From: Kutzneria kofuensis
Lineage (GTDB): Bacteria; Actinomycetota; Actinomycetes; Mycobacteriales; Pseudonocardiaceae
Assembly (NCBI RefSeq): GCF_014203355.1
Contig: NZ_JACHIR010000002.1
Coordinates: forward strand, 372,001-436,000
Reading direction: 5' to 3'
DNA: 64,000 bases
Part shown: positions 45,382 through 53,242 of the stretch, one piece after another
How positions within the stretch are numbered: position 1 is the first letter of the stretch
How the letters are laid out: every line of letters starts with the position of its first letter
The notes under the pieces: generated by a model
What the model was told of the DNA's origin: nothing
Seen by the model: only the letters and a program-made list of their open reading frames with translations
Database searches by the model: none
Program-made: the position numbers and the translations under genes

Positions 45382-45407
45382 GGGGGCCGTGCCCAGGCAC
45401 GGCCCCC
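45382..45407 (+). terminator. terminator hairpin 2 after mbtH
   Basis: A perfect inverted repeat, GGGGGCCGTGCC at 45382-45393 and its complement at 45396-45407, followed by TTCTC. Together with hairpin 1 it marks the end of the core operon. Confidence 0.8.
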
Positions 45408-45551
45408 TTCTCGTCGTCCGCAGGCGGCTCGATTAACTCTAATGGTTGTTTCCGTATCGATTCCGCCGGGTAGCCCGCCTGCACAACTTGACCTCGCCGG
45501 CGAATAAGACCAACATTCGTTGGCGAAACCAGCAGGGTGTGGAGGTCGACG

Positions 45552-46064
45552 ATGGCCAGCGAGCTTCAGCAGGCGAAACGTCCGGTCAGCGCGGCGCTGG
45601 CCGGGCCGTACGGGCACCCGTTCCACCCGATCCTGGTCACGGTGCCGATCGGCAGCTGGGTGGCGGCCCTGGTCTTCGACATCGCGTCGCGGTTCGTGGC
45701 CGGGCCCGGATTCCTGGCCGAGGGGTCGCTGTGGCTGATCGCCATCGGCGTGCTCGGCGCGCTGGCCGCGGCGATGATCGGCTTCCTGGACCTGTTCGCG
45801 ATCCCGACCGGCACGCCGGCGTTTCGCACCGGGCTGGTGCACATGGCCCTGAACCTGGCGGTGACCGTCGGCTACGTCGGGAACTTCCTGTGGCGACGGG
45901 CGACCCTCGACGCCACGGGTCCGGTCCCGCTCGGGCCGCTGCTGCTGGCCGCGGTCTGCCTGATCGCCCTGGCCGTGTCCGGCTACCTCGGCGGCAAGCT
46001 CGCCTACCACTACGGCGTGCGCGTCGCCGACGAGGCCACGCAGGCCGACGGCTTCCGCCACTGA
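45552..46064 (+). CDS. DUF2231 membrane protein
   Basis: A 170-residue protein with four predicted helices and the DUF2231 signature GPYGHPFHPILVTVPIGSW near its start. GGAGG lies before the ATG at 45552. DUF2231 proteins are bacterial membrane proteins of uncertain function, some with proposed redox or haem roles. It is followed 37 bp later by another small membrane protein and probably co-transcribed. It lies just outside the terminated NRPS operon, so a role in biosynthesis is doubtful. Confidence 0.8.
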   Translation: MASELQQAKRPVSAALAGPYGHPFHPILVTVPIGSWVAALVFDIASRFVAGPGFLAEGSLWLIAIGVLGALAAAMIGFLDLFAIPTGTPAFRTGLVHMALNLAVTVGYVGNFLWRRATLDATGPVPLGPLLLAAVCLIALAVSGYLGGKLAYHYGVRVADEATQADGFRH

Positions 46065-46101
46065 CTCCCGATTTCCACCACGTCACAAGGAGAGAACCAT
46101 C

Positions 46102-46539
46102 ATGGCTGTCGCAGCCCTGATCACCTGGCTGCTCACCGCGGTCGGCGGCTTCGTCATGCTCGGCATGTGGATCGCCAAGGGTGGCCTGCGCGAGCCCCGA
46201 ACCAGCCACTTCCCGCCCGCGGTGATCTTCGGACACTTCGCGCTGGCGGCGGTCGGCCTGGTCGTGTGGATCGTCTACCTGTTCGTCGACCGGCCGCTGC
46301 TCGCGTGGATCGCGCTGGTGCTGCTGGTCCCCGTGGCGCTGTTGGGCTTCGTCATGCTGGCGCGGTGGATCCCGGTCTACCGCGGCCGCGCGGCGGCGGC
46401 CGCCGGCGGCCCCGGCGCCAGCAGCGCGACCGAACACGGCCCGGCGGAGCGGTCCTTCCCGGTCGTCATCGTCGGCGGCCACGGCCTGCTCGCCGTGGTC
46501 ACCGTCGTACTGGTGCTGCTGGCGGCCATCAACGCCTGA
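46102..46539 (+). CDS. small four-helix membrane protein
   Basis: A 145-residue protein with about four hydrophobic helices (AALITWLLTAVGGFVMLGMW, FGHFALAAVGLVVWIVYLFV, IALVLLVPVALLGFVMLA, VVIVGGHGLLAVVTVVLVLL, each near 20 residues). A soluble Ala/Gly-rich loop precedes the last helix. AAGGAGAG precedes the ATG. His residues sit in the second and fourth helices, which with the DUF2231 neighbour could hint at haem binding; this is inference. A hairpin terminator follows. Confidence 0.7.
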   Translation: MAVAALITWLLTAVGGFVMLGMWIAKGGLREPRTSHFPPAVIFGHFALAAVGLVVWIVYLFVDRPLLAWIALVLLVPVALLGFVMLARWIPVYRGRAAAAAGGPGASSATEHGPAERSFPVVIVGGHGLLAVVTVVLVLLAAINA

Positions 46540-46550
46540 CCCAGTTCGAT

Positions 46551-46586
46551 CACGGCGCGGCCCTCACATCCGGGGGCCGCGCCGTG
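46551..46586 (+). terminator. terminator hairpin after the membrane-protein pair
   Basis: A perfect 13-bp stem, CACGGCGCGGCCC (46551-46563) with its complement at 46574-46586, and a 10-base loop. It lies 11 bp after the stop. Confidence 0.75.
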
Positions 46587-46603
46587 GCGCTACTCGCACG
46601 GGG

Positions 46604-46651
46604 TTGGCGGCAGCACGCCCCGGAGCTATGTTTGACACCACTGTCAAACAT
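46604..46651 (+). promoter_or_regulatory. promoter with TetR-type operator
   Basis: TTGGCG (46604-46609), 17 bp, TATGTT (46627-46632). A perfect inverted repeat covers the -10 box and start site: ATGTTTGACA (46628-46637), CCAC, TGTCAAACAT (46642-46651). The TetR gene two cistrons down is the probable ligand-sensing repressor, giving autoregulation. Confidence 0.65.
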
Positions 46652-46662
46652 GGGAGGTGGCC

Positions 46663-47067
46663 ATGCCGGACTCGGTCGAGCTGGTCGAGTCGTTCTGGGA
46701 CCGGGTCTGGAACGCGCACGACCCGGACGCCGTCGACGACTTCGTGGTCGAGGACTTCGTCATCACCAACGCCGGCACCCGCATCGAGGGCCGGGAGAAC
46801 TTCAAGGCCTGGATCCGCGCGTTCCTCGACCAGGTGCACGACCTCGAGCTGGAGGTCGTCGAGACGTTCCAGAACCAGGACGGCAGCCGGGTGGCGTCGC
46901 GATGGAAGGTCCACGGCCGCAACAACGGCGTGCTCGGGACCGAGCCGGACGGCCGCCGGATCTCCTTCAGCGGCACGGCGGTGTGGGAGATCGAGGACGG
47001 CAGGCTGGTGCACAACCACGTCGAGCGCGCCTCGTGGGAGCTGTACCAGCGCCTGACCACGGCCTGA
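46663..47067 (+). CDS. SnoaL/NTF2-like protein
   Basis: A 134-residue SnoaL-like protein starting at ATG 46663 behind GGGAGG; a GTG two codons earlier is possible. Markers are ELVESFWDRVWNAHDPDAVD, IEGRENFKAWI and FSGTAVWEIEDGRLVHNHVE, typical of ester-cyclase/SnoaL-like proteins. It is the first gene behind the palindromic operator and is followed three bases later by a TetR gene. It probably binds or modifies the molecule the repressor senses. Function unknown. Confidence 0.75.
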   Translation: MPDSVELVESFWDRVWNAHDPDAVDDFVVEDFVITNAGTRIEGRENFKAWIRAFLDQVHDLELEVVETFQNQDGSRVASRWKVHGRNNGVLGTEPDGRRISFSGTAVWEIEDGRLVHNHVERASWELYQRLTTA

Positions 47068-47069
47068 CC

Positions 47070-47648
47070 ATGGCGGGTGTACGGCAGTTCGACGAGCGGG
47101 TGGCCCTCGGCCGCGCGCTCGAAGTGTTCGTCGAACGCGGCTTCCGGGCGACCTCGATGCTCGACCTCGCCGCCGGCACGGGCGTCCAGCGCGGCTCGCT
47201 CTACCACGCGTACGGCGGCAAGGAGGAGATCTTCCTGCGCGCCTTCGGCGAGCACACGGGACGGTTCCTCGCCGGGGCGGCGGCCGCCCTCGATCAGCCG
47301 ACCAAGCGCGCCGCCCTGCTGGCGTTCTTCAACTACTGCATCGACACCTTCACCGCCGGCTCGCCGGCTCGCGGCTGCCTGTCGACCCGCACCGCCGTCG
47401 AGGCGGCGACCGAGTCGCCCAAGGCCGAGGCGGCCGTGCGTGCCCTGCTCGACCAGCTGGAGACCCTGGTCCACGACGCGTTGTCCACAGTGGACGACGG
47501 CGTCGAGTCCCCGGTGGACCTGCGCGCGGCGGCGCGCCTGGTCGTCACGACCACCCGCGGCCTGGCGGTGATGGAACGTGCCCAGTACGAGCCGGATGAG
47601 CTGCGCACGATCGCGGAAACCCTGGTGACGTCGTTGTTCGGGACCTAG
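47070..47648 (+). CDS. TetR-family repressor
   Basis: A 192-residue TetR regulator. The N-terminal helix-turn-helix reads ALGRALEVFVERGFRATSML then DLAAGTGVQRGSLYHAYGGKEEIF. The C-terminal part (FFNYCIDTFTAGSPARGCLSTRTAVE, in parts) resembles the AcrR/TetR_C_16-type ligand domain with a conserved GC-L/S stretch. It lies directly after the SnoaL gene and very likely binds the 10-4-10 palindrome in front of that gene. Its stop overlaps that of a convergent small gene by four bases. Confidence 0.85.
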   Translation: MAGVRQFDERVALGRALEVFVERGFRATSMLDLAAGTGVQRGSLYHAYGGKEEIFLRAFGEHTGRFLAGAAAALDQPTKRAALLAFFNYCIDTFTAGSPARGCLSTRTAVEAATESPKAEAAVRALLDQLETLVHDALSTVDDGVESPVDLRAAARLVVTTTRGLAVMERAQYEPDELRTIAETLVTSLFGT

Positions 47649-47848
47649 TCGAGGTCCCGGAGCAGGCGGTGGATGGCGGTGACCTCGGCACTCATCTCGC
47701 GCATCCGGCCGTCGAGGTCGGCGAGCTGCTCGGACAGGTCACGGGTGGCGGACCGGCGGGCCCGGTTGCGCGCCAGCAGCGCGATCCACAGGGTCACGCT
47801 GCCGAGCACCGCGACCATGCACGCCACCGTTGCCGCCGTCTCTGCCAT
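47645..47848 (-). CDS. small membrane-anchored protein with coiled coil
   Basis: A 67-residue protein starting at ATG 47848 behind GGAGGAC. Residues about 5-25 form one transmembrane helix (TVACMVAVLGSVTLWIALLA), followed by a basic stretch and a heptad-like segment (LSEQLADLDGRMREM) likely to be a short coiled coil. Such small proteins are widespread in actinomycetes with no assigned function. No operon partner. Confidence 0.6.
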   Translation of the reverse strand: MAETAATVACMVAVLGSVTLWIALLARNRARRSATRDLSEQLADLDGRMREMSAEVTAIHRLLRDLD

Positions 47849-48377
47849 CGAAGTCCTCCACAATCGTCGTCGCCCGGCCGTTCGTTTCACGAACGGCCGA
47901 ATGGGTCACGTTTTCCACGGGCGACCGTTCACTGCCACCGCCAGGAGGACCGTCAGCCTTCGCCGGCATGCGCGACTCTACGCAGGCGTGTTTTCTTCCC
48001 GTTATCGAGCGGATTTGCGTGACTTTTCAGGTGGCATACAGCACACTCGATACTCACGGTGACCTTGGATCGATACAGGGTTGCCTTACGTCATCACCGC
48101 AGCTCAGTGGCTTCCACGAAGAAATATCATGTTCGACTGGTGGTTGAACGGTGACGAACAGGTGACCGGTAGGTGCTGTCCGTGTTCGATGTGTTCGACG
48201 GAGCGTGCATATCTGGACACATGCGGTGAGTTCACCAGGTGTCACGCCCCAGTCCAGCCCAGCCATTCCTTTTCGTGCTTGACTGTGATCACCCGGATGA
48301 GTCGGGAACCAGGGGTGGGGACTCATGGGGAAACCGGGACAAAGTCGAATACCACGTTCGTGACCACTGGGGGGTCA
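47849..48377. other. long regulatory interval before the SARP gene
   Basis: About 530 bp without a credible gene. It holds a perfect palindrome GGCCGTTCGT-TTC-ACGAACGGCC (47876-47898), possibly an operator for the minus-strand small gene. It also holds two TCGATAC heptads (48047-48053 and 48070-48076), the second ending 10 bp before TACGTC (48087-48092). Three TGTTCGA elements lie at 48130, 48183 and 48192. The heptads recall the core-promoter repeats and could mark autoregulation of the SARP gene. Confidence 0.4.
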
Positions 48378-50351
48378 ATGAACCACTTGCACATCGGTGT
48401 GCTCGGAATGCTTCAGGCCGGCGTCGGCGACACGCCGATCGCCATCGGGGGGTCGAGGCAGCGCACCATCCTGGCGATGCTGGCCCTCGCCCCGGGCCAG
48501 GTCGTCTCCGTCGACGCGCTCGTCGAGGCGGTGTGGAACGGCCGCCCACCGGCCACCGGCCGCACCCAGGTGGCGATCTGCGTCGCCGCGCTGCGCAAGA
48601 CCGTCAAGGCGACCGGCTTTCCCGATGACGTGATCATCACCAGCGCCCCCGGCTACCTGCTGCGGACCGACAACGTGCTGATCGACGCCGTCGAGTTCGC
48701 GGAGCTCACCGCCGCGGGCGAGACCGCCGCCGAGGCCGGCGACCTCGTGGAGGCGGCCAGATGCCTGGACGCTGCCCTGAAGTTGTGGCGGGGACCCGCG
48801 CTGACCGGCGTTTCCGGGCTGTCCGTGGAGATCGAGGCCGCGCGGCTGGAGGAGCTGCGGCTCACCGCGCACGAGAAGCACGCCGCGATCCGGCTGGATC
48901 TGGGACAGCACAACGACCTCATCGGCGAGCTGACCACACTGGTGCGCGAGCACCCGTTGCGGGAGCAGGCCCGGGCACAGCTCATGCTGGCCCAGTACCG
49001 GGCCGGCCGCCGCGCCGAGTCGCTGGCCACCTTCCGGGACGGGCAACGCCTGTCCATCAACGAGTTCGGCCTGGAGCTCGGGCCGGCGCTGCGCAAGATG
49101 CACGACGCGATCCTGCGTGACGACCCGATGCTGTCCGCCGCCGCGTCGAGACCGGCCCGCACGTCGGGTTCCCGGCTGCGCCAACGGGTTCGACCGGCGC
49201 AGCTGCCGGCGGACGTGCAGGGCTTCACCGGCCGTGCGGACGAGATCGCCGCACTGGACCGCATGGTCGACGACGCCGGGCTGACCATCGGCCTGATCAC
49301 CGGTGGCGCCGGGGTCGGCAAGACGGGGCTGGCCGTGCACTGGGCGCACCGGGTCGCGGACGAGTTCCCGGACGGGCAACTGTTCGCCGACGTCAGCGCC
49401 GGCGCCAAGGCCGTGCTCGGCGGGTTCCTGCGGGCGCTCGGCGTACCCGACGACCTCATCCATGACGACGTCGAGGAGCGGGCGGCGCTCTACCGCAGCA
49501 TCCTGCGCGACCGGCAAGCCCTTGTGGTGCTTGACAACGCAAGTTCGTTCGCCGAGATCCGCCCGCTGCTGCCCGGCAGCCCGCAGTGCCACGTGCTCGT
49601 CACCAGCCGAGGGCAGCTCTACGACCTGCTCGGCAAGCACGGCGCGCGGCAACTCCGGCTCGGCGCGCTGGCGCCGGCCGATGCCGTGTCGCTGCTGGGA
49701 TCCGTCGCCGGAACCGACCGTGTCACCGCCGATCCCGCCGCCGCGCACCAGCTCGCCGAGCTCTGCGACCGGCTGCCGCTCGTGCTCCGCACCGCGGGGG
49801 CGCGGCTGGCCGCCAAGCCGCACTGGTCGGTGCGACACCTGCTGGACAAGGTCGCCGACGAGGCGCACCGGCTCGACGAGCTCAGCGGCGCCGAGCACGA
49901 CCTGCGCGCCGGCTTCGCCGCCAGTTGCCGGGAATTAACTGAGCCGGAGGCGGCCCTGTTCCGCCGGCTCGGGCTGCTCACCGTGCCCGAGGTGTCGGTG
50001 TGGATCGGCGCCGCGCTGCTGGACACCACCGCCAACCGCGCGGAGAAGCACATGGAGCGGCTGGTCGACCTGCAGCTGCTCGACGTCGTCGGCACCGACG
50101 CGACCGGCGGCGTGCGCTACCGGCAGCCGGAGCTGATTCGCCTGTACGCCAGGGAACTCTGTGAGGAGCACGACAGCCGACAGGTCCGGGTCGGGGCGTG
50201 CGAACGGGTGTTCTCCGGCTGGTTGTCGATGGCCGTCGACGGTCGCCGCAGCACCGGCTTCGACGGGCAGCGGCTGGAGGAACTGCTCCGCGACCCCAGC
50301 ACGCTGTTCGACGTGCCCGCCGACGCCATCCCCAGCCTGCGGGCCTACTGA
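48378..50351 (+). CDS. SARP/AfsR-type pathway activator with NB-ARC ATPase domain
   Basis: A 657-residue regulator. Residues about 1-95 are an OmpR-type winged helix (GSRQRTILAMLALAPGQVVS, VDALVEAVWNGRPPATGRTQ). The bacterial transcriptional activator domain follows to about 250 (FAELTAAGETAAEAGD to LGPALRKMHDAIL), then an NB-ARC ATPase with P-loop GGAGVGKTGLAVHW near 310. The TPR region of full AfsR is missing, so it is medium-sized. SARPs bind direct heptad repeats beside the -10 box and activate biosynthetic operons; matching repeats precede all three core units. The ATG at 48378 follows GGGGGG. Codon 520 is TTA, pointing to bldA dependence. Confidence 0.9.
   Translation: MNHLHIGVLGMLQAGVGDTPIAIGGSRQRTILAMLALAPGQVVSVDALVEAVWNGRPPATGRTQVAICVAALRKTVKATGFPDDVIITSAPGYLLRTDNVLIDAVEFAELTAAGETAAEAGDLVEAARCLDAALKLWRGPALTGVSGLSVEIEAARLEELRLTAHEKHAAIRLDLGQHNDLIGELTTLVREHPLREQARAQLMLAQYRAGRRAESLATFRDGQRLSINEFGLELGPALRKMHDAILRDDPMLSAAASRPARTSGSRLRQRVRPAQLPADVQGFTGRADEIAALDRMVDDAGLTIGLITGGAGVGKTGLAVHWAHRVADEFPDGQLFADVSAGAKAVLGGFLRALGVPDDLIHDDVEERAALYRSILRDRQALVVLDNASSFAEIRPLLPGSPQCHVLVTSRGQLYDLLGKHGARQLRLGALAPADAVSLLGSVAGTDRVTADPAAAHQLAELCDRLPLVLRTAGARLAAKPHWSVRHLLDKVADEAHRLDELSGAEHDLRAGFAASCRELTEPEAALFRRLGLLTVPEVSVWIGAALLDTTANRAEKHMERLVDLQLLDVVGTDATGGVRYRQPELIRLYARELCEEHDSRQVRVGACERVFSGWLSMAVDGRRSTGFDGQRLEELLRDPSTLFDVPADAIPSLRAY
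49935..49937 (+). promoter_or_regulatory. TTA leucine codon in the SARP gene
   Basis: In-frame TTA in the segment SCRELTEPEA. A TTA codon in a pathway activator is the classic way that bldA controls antibiotic clusters. Confidence 0.85.
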
Positions 50352-51533
50352 CTACCAGGCCACGGGTAGGGCCCGGACGCCCCGCATCAACTGACCGGTA
50401 CGCCATTCGATGTCCTCGGCGGGCACCGCGAGGCGCAGGCTCGGCAGCCGTCGGACGAGCGTTGCCAGCACGACGCGCAGTTCGAGCCTCGCCAGCGGTG
50501 CCCCGAGGCAGTGGTGGACGCCGAAACCGAACGTCAGGTGGCGGTTCACGCCGCGGCCGAAGTCGAGCTCCTCGGCGTGGGGAAACGCCTTGTCGTCCCG
50601 GTTGGCCGAGTCCAGCTGGACGAGCACCGCGTCGCCGGCGCGGATCACCTGGCCGCCGATCTCCACGTCCTCCTTGGCGATCCGCGGCAGATCCGCGACG
50701 GCGGCCAGCGGCGTGAACCGCAGCAGTTCCTCGATCGCCGACGGGACCAGCTCCGGCCGTTCCACCAGTGTCCGCCAGCGATCTGCTGAGGACAGGAGCT
50801 GGAAGGCGAAGCTGCCGATCTGGTTGGCGGTCGTCTCGTGGCCGCCGGCCAGCAACGCGATGCCGAGCATCAGCAGTTCGTTGTCGGAGAGCCGGTCCCC
50901 CTCGTCGCGGGCGGCGACCAGCGCGGTCAGCAGGTCGTCGCCGGGCTGCTGTTGTCGTTGTGCGATCAACGAATTCAGCAGGCCCGCCAGGTGGTCGCGG
51001 GCCGCGACCACCTCCTCCCGCGTGACGCCCACCGCCACAATGGTTTCCGTGCACCGGCGGACCAGTCCACGTTCTCCGAGCGGGACGCCGAGCAGTTCGC
51101 AGATCACCTGGACCGGCAGCTCCCACGCCACCGTCTCGGCGAGATCGGCCGGCGGGCCGGCCGACGTCAACCGGTCGACCAGCCCGTCCACGATCTGCTG
51201 CACCCGGGGCTGCAGCAGATCGACCCGCCGTGCGGTGAAGGCCTTCGCCACCAGGGTTCGGATCCGGCCGTGTTCCGGCGGGTCCATGGCCAGCAGGTTG
51301 CCCACCGGCTCGAAGCCCGGCCGCGACCGCGGCACGTCCGCCCCGGCCGCGGCGGCGCGCGAAAACCTCGGGTCGGCGAACACGAGCTTGGCCTGCTCGT
51401 ACCGCGTGACCAGCCACGCGTCTCCGCCGTACGGCATCGTCACACGCACCGGCGCGTCGCTCCGTCGCAGCTCGGCGAACCGCTCGTGCAGGTCCAGCGC
51501 CACCGCCGGGCCGAAGGGGTAAGGGAGGGACAT
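50352..51533 (-). CDS. cytochrome P450
   Basis: A 393-residue bacterial class I P450. The haem-binding loop is FGFGVHHCLGAPLARLELR, with the Cys thiolate near residue 342. The oxygen-activating I-helix is LLAGGHETTANQIG, and the K-helix has the E-x-x-R pair in IEELLRFT. Start is the ATG at 51533 behind GGGGGTC. It needs a ferredoxin and reductase, not found here. It ends one base after the convergent SARP gene's stop. A tailoring role on the peptide (hydroxylation or aryl coupling of Phe/Trp) is plausible from proximity only. Confidence 0.92.
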   Translation of the reverse strand: MSLPYPFGPAVALDLHERFAELRRSDAPVRVTMPYGGDAWLVTRYEQAKLVFADPRFSRAAAAGADVPRSRPGFEPVGNLLAMDPPEHGRIRTLVAKAFTARRVDLLQPRVQQIVDGLVDRLTSAGPPADLAETVAWELPVQVICELLGVPLGERGLVRRCTETIVAVGVTREEVVAARDHLAGLLNSLIAQRQQQPGDDLLTALVAARDEGDRLSDNELLMLGIALLAGGHETTANQIGSFAFQLLSSADRWRTLVERPELVPSAIEELLRFTPLAAVADLPRIAKEDVEIGGQVIRAGDAVLVQLDSANRDDKAFPHAEELDFGRGVNRHLTFGFGVHHCLGAPLARLELRVVLATLVRRLPSLRLAVPAEDIEWRTGQLMRGVRALPVAW

Positions 51534-51606
51534 CGGCGACCCCCTGACAGTCGGTGACCTGGTTCGCCACCGTACTGGAGCGGACGCCGGGGTCGTATCC
51601 GCCGAG

Positions 51607-52308
51607 TCAGCGGCGGGTGGCGGTGATGTGCCAGATCGGCAGCAGCGACCGGCCCCGTCCGTCGTCGACGGCGAGCTCCATGGCGGCGTCGGGCACGAGA
51701 TCCCGCAGCGCGTCCGGAGCCATGTTGGTGGTGTAGCGGCGAACCTCCATGCCGTCGATGTCCCAGTGCTCGCCGATGTCCCGGCGCAGGCTGGCCTCGT
51801 CGAGGCTGCCGGGCATGGGAAACGCGCCGGCGACGAAGTCCGGGAAGCACAGCACGTGCAGCCGCGCGCCGGGGGCACTGACGCGGTGCGCGGCGGCGAG
51901 ATACGCCTGGCGGTCCGCGTCGCTGAGGCAGTGCATCATGGCGCTGTCGAGCACCGTGTTGTAGCCGCCCTCGACGCCGTCGAGCACGGTGGCGTCGGCG
52001 ACCCGGAAGTCGACGTCCAGACCACGGTCGGCGGCCTTCGCGCGGGCCTGCTCGATCGCGGAGCCGGCGATGTCGACGGCCGTCACCTCGAAACCCCGCT
52101 CGGCCAGCAACAACGCGTTGTCCCCGACCCAGCAGCCGCAGTCCAGCACCGGGCCGCGGATCTCCCCCTGGTCGGCGAGTTCGACGATCATCGGCTGCGG
52201 CTCGTCCAGCTGCCACGGGGCGACCTCCAGCCGGGGCCCGTCCTGGCCGAGGTCCGCGCCCCCACCCCCGTGCAGCGCGTCGAAGTCCATCAACCCGTGA
52301 TCAGTCAT
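51607..52308 (-). CDS. SAM-dependent methyltransferase
   Basis: A 233-residue class I methyltransferase. Motif I is VLDCGCWVGDNALLLAERG near residues 52-70, followed by an acidic residue in FEVTAVDIAGSAIEQA. Start is the ATG at 52308 behind GGAGGATCG. It is a close paralogue of the protein at 53243: both begin with MTD...LMDFDAL and share the stretch ALDSAMMHCL/VLDSAMMHCL and CFPD. It lies 74 bp downstream of nothing else on its strand except the P450 beyond it, which may be co-transcribed. Substrate unknown; peptide or cofactor methylation is possible. Confidence 0.85.
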   Translation of the reverse strand: MTDHGLMDFDALHGGGGADLGQDGPRLEVAPWQLDEPQPMIVELADQGEIRGPVLDCGCWVGDNALLLAERGFEVTAVDIAGSAIEQARAKAADRGLDVDFRVADATVLDGVEGGYNTVLDSAMMHCLSDADRQAYLAAAHRVSAPGARLHVLCFPDFVAGAFPMPGSLDEASLRRDIGEHWDIDGMEVRRYTTNMAPDALRDLVPDAAMELAVDDGRGRSLLPIWHITATRR

Positions 52309-52547
52309 CGATCCTCCAGCCCATCGGTGGACGTGCCTGGCACCGCCAGAGGCTAGCCAGGTGCGGCCGGCCGGCAGCGGGCCTCGTGGCCGGACTGCCC
52401 GTTGCGGCAACGAAAGGAGCCCGGCCGTGCCATGCCAGAGCCACGGTCGATCGGGCAATTCCGACCACCTATGGGTCCACAGTGGACTACTCGGACACCG
52501 CGCCCGGCCTACCAGCAGGTCACGCCGCGACCTTTCCGACCCCCTGA

Positions 52548-53153
52548 TCACCGCGTCCGCAGCGGATCCCGCCGGCCGACCGGCAGCACGCTGTCGACGA
52601 TCCGGTCGATGTCCTGTGGTGTCGGCGGGTTTCCCGTCAGCAGGCATGCCTGCATGATCAGCGCGGGTCCGGTCTGGACGGCCATCGGCGTCAGCGTGCC
52701 GGGTTCGATCTCGCCGGTCTCCTCGGCATGCCCGAGGATCGACTCGATCACCAGGAGCCGGGGCCGGACGATGGCCTCGACGAAAGCCTGGCGCAGCACC
52801 GGATCGCCGAGCAGGCCGGCGATCACCGGCAGGCCGGGGAACGACGTCTCACCGGCGAGCAGCTGGCACAGCACGGTGAACACGGCCCGCAGGTTCTCGC
52901 GCGCCGGGATCTGCGGGTCGAAACCGGGCAGCGCGGGCAGAGCGTGCCGCAGGGCGTCGAGCACCAGCGCCTGCCGGGTCGACCAGCGCCGGTACACCGC
53001 CGCCTTGCCGGTGCGGGCGCGGGCGGCGACACCCTCCATGGTCAGCCGGCCGTAGCCGACCTCGGCCAGCTCGTCGAGCGTCGCCTCGTAGAGGGCGTGT
53101 TCCAGCTCGGCGCCGCGGCGGCGGGAGCGGGTGGTGTCGGCGGTGGAGCTCAC
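52548..53153 (-). CDS. TetR-family repressor
   Basis: A 201-residue TetR regulator with helix-turn-helix ALYEATLDELAEVGYGRLTM then EGVAARARTGKAAVYRRWST and a TetR_C-type ligand domain. Two adjacent GTG codons (53156, 53153) are possible starts and no ribosome site is visible, so a leaderless transcript is possible. It diverges from the methyltransferase gene at 53243. The 89 bp between hold a long inverted repeat (53161-53226) that is its likely operator. Effector unknown. Confidence 0.85.
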   Translation of the reverse strand: MSSTADTTRSRRRGAELEHALYEATLDELAEVGYGRLTMEGVAARARTGKAAVYRRWSTRQALVLDALRHALPALPGFDPQIPARENLRAVFTVLCQLLAGETSFPGLPVIAGLLGDPVLRQAFVEAIVRPRLLVIESILGHAEETGEIEPGTLTPMAVQTGPALIMQACLLTGNPPTPQDIDRIVDSVLPVGRRDPLRTR

Positions 53154-53160
53154 CACCCGA

Positions 53161-53226
53161 TAGTAGACGTTGACGTTCCTAATACCCAGGACTACGCTCC
53201 GTCATAGTGAACGTTTCCGTCTACTA
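53161..53226 (+). promoter_or_regulatory. divergent TetR/methyltransferase promoter and operator
   Basis: TTGACG (53170-53175), exactly 17 bp, TACGCT (53193-53198) form a good plus-strand promoter. Two 18-bp arms flank it: TAGTAGACGTTGACGTTC (53161-53178) and, inverted, 53209-53226. They agree at 15 of 18 positions, with the three mismatches at the arm centre. The left arm covers the -35 box and the right arm lies just after the expected start, as for a repressor. Confidence 0.65.
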
Positions 53227-53242
53227 AACTGGGGTGACGAAC

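Noticed and set aside
45488-45516. Promoter before the DUF2231 gene (TTGACC, 17 bp, CAACAT)
   Set aside because: The -10 box is poor (C in the first position), so it was not listed as a feature.
47876-47898. Perfect GC-rich palindrome as a rho-independent terminator
   Set aside because: It lies upstream of both flanking genes' starts, not after a stop, and no T-tract follows. An operator is more likely, so it is noted only within the interval.
48081-48377. N-terminal extension of the SARP frame
   Set aside because: Cys- and Trp-rich residues without homology. The ATG at 48378 begins the winged-helix domain and has a ribosome site.
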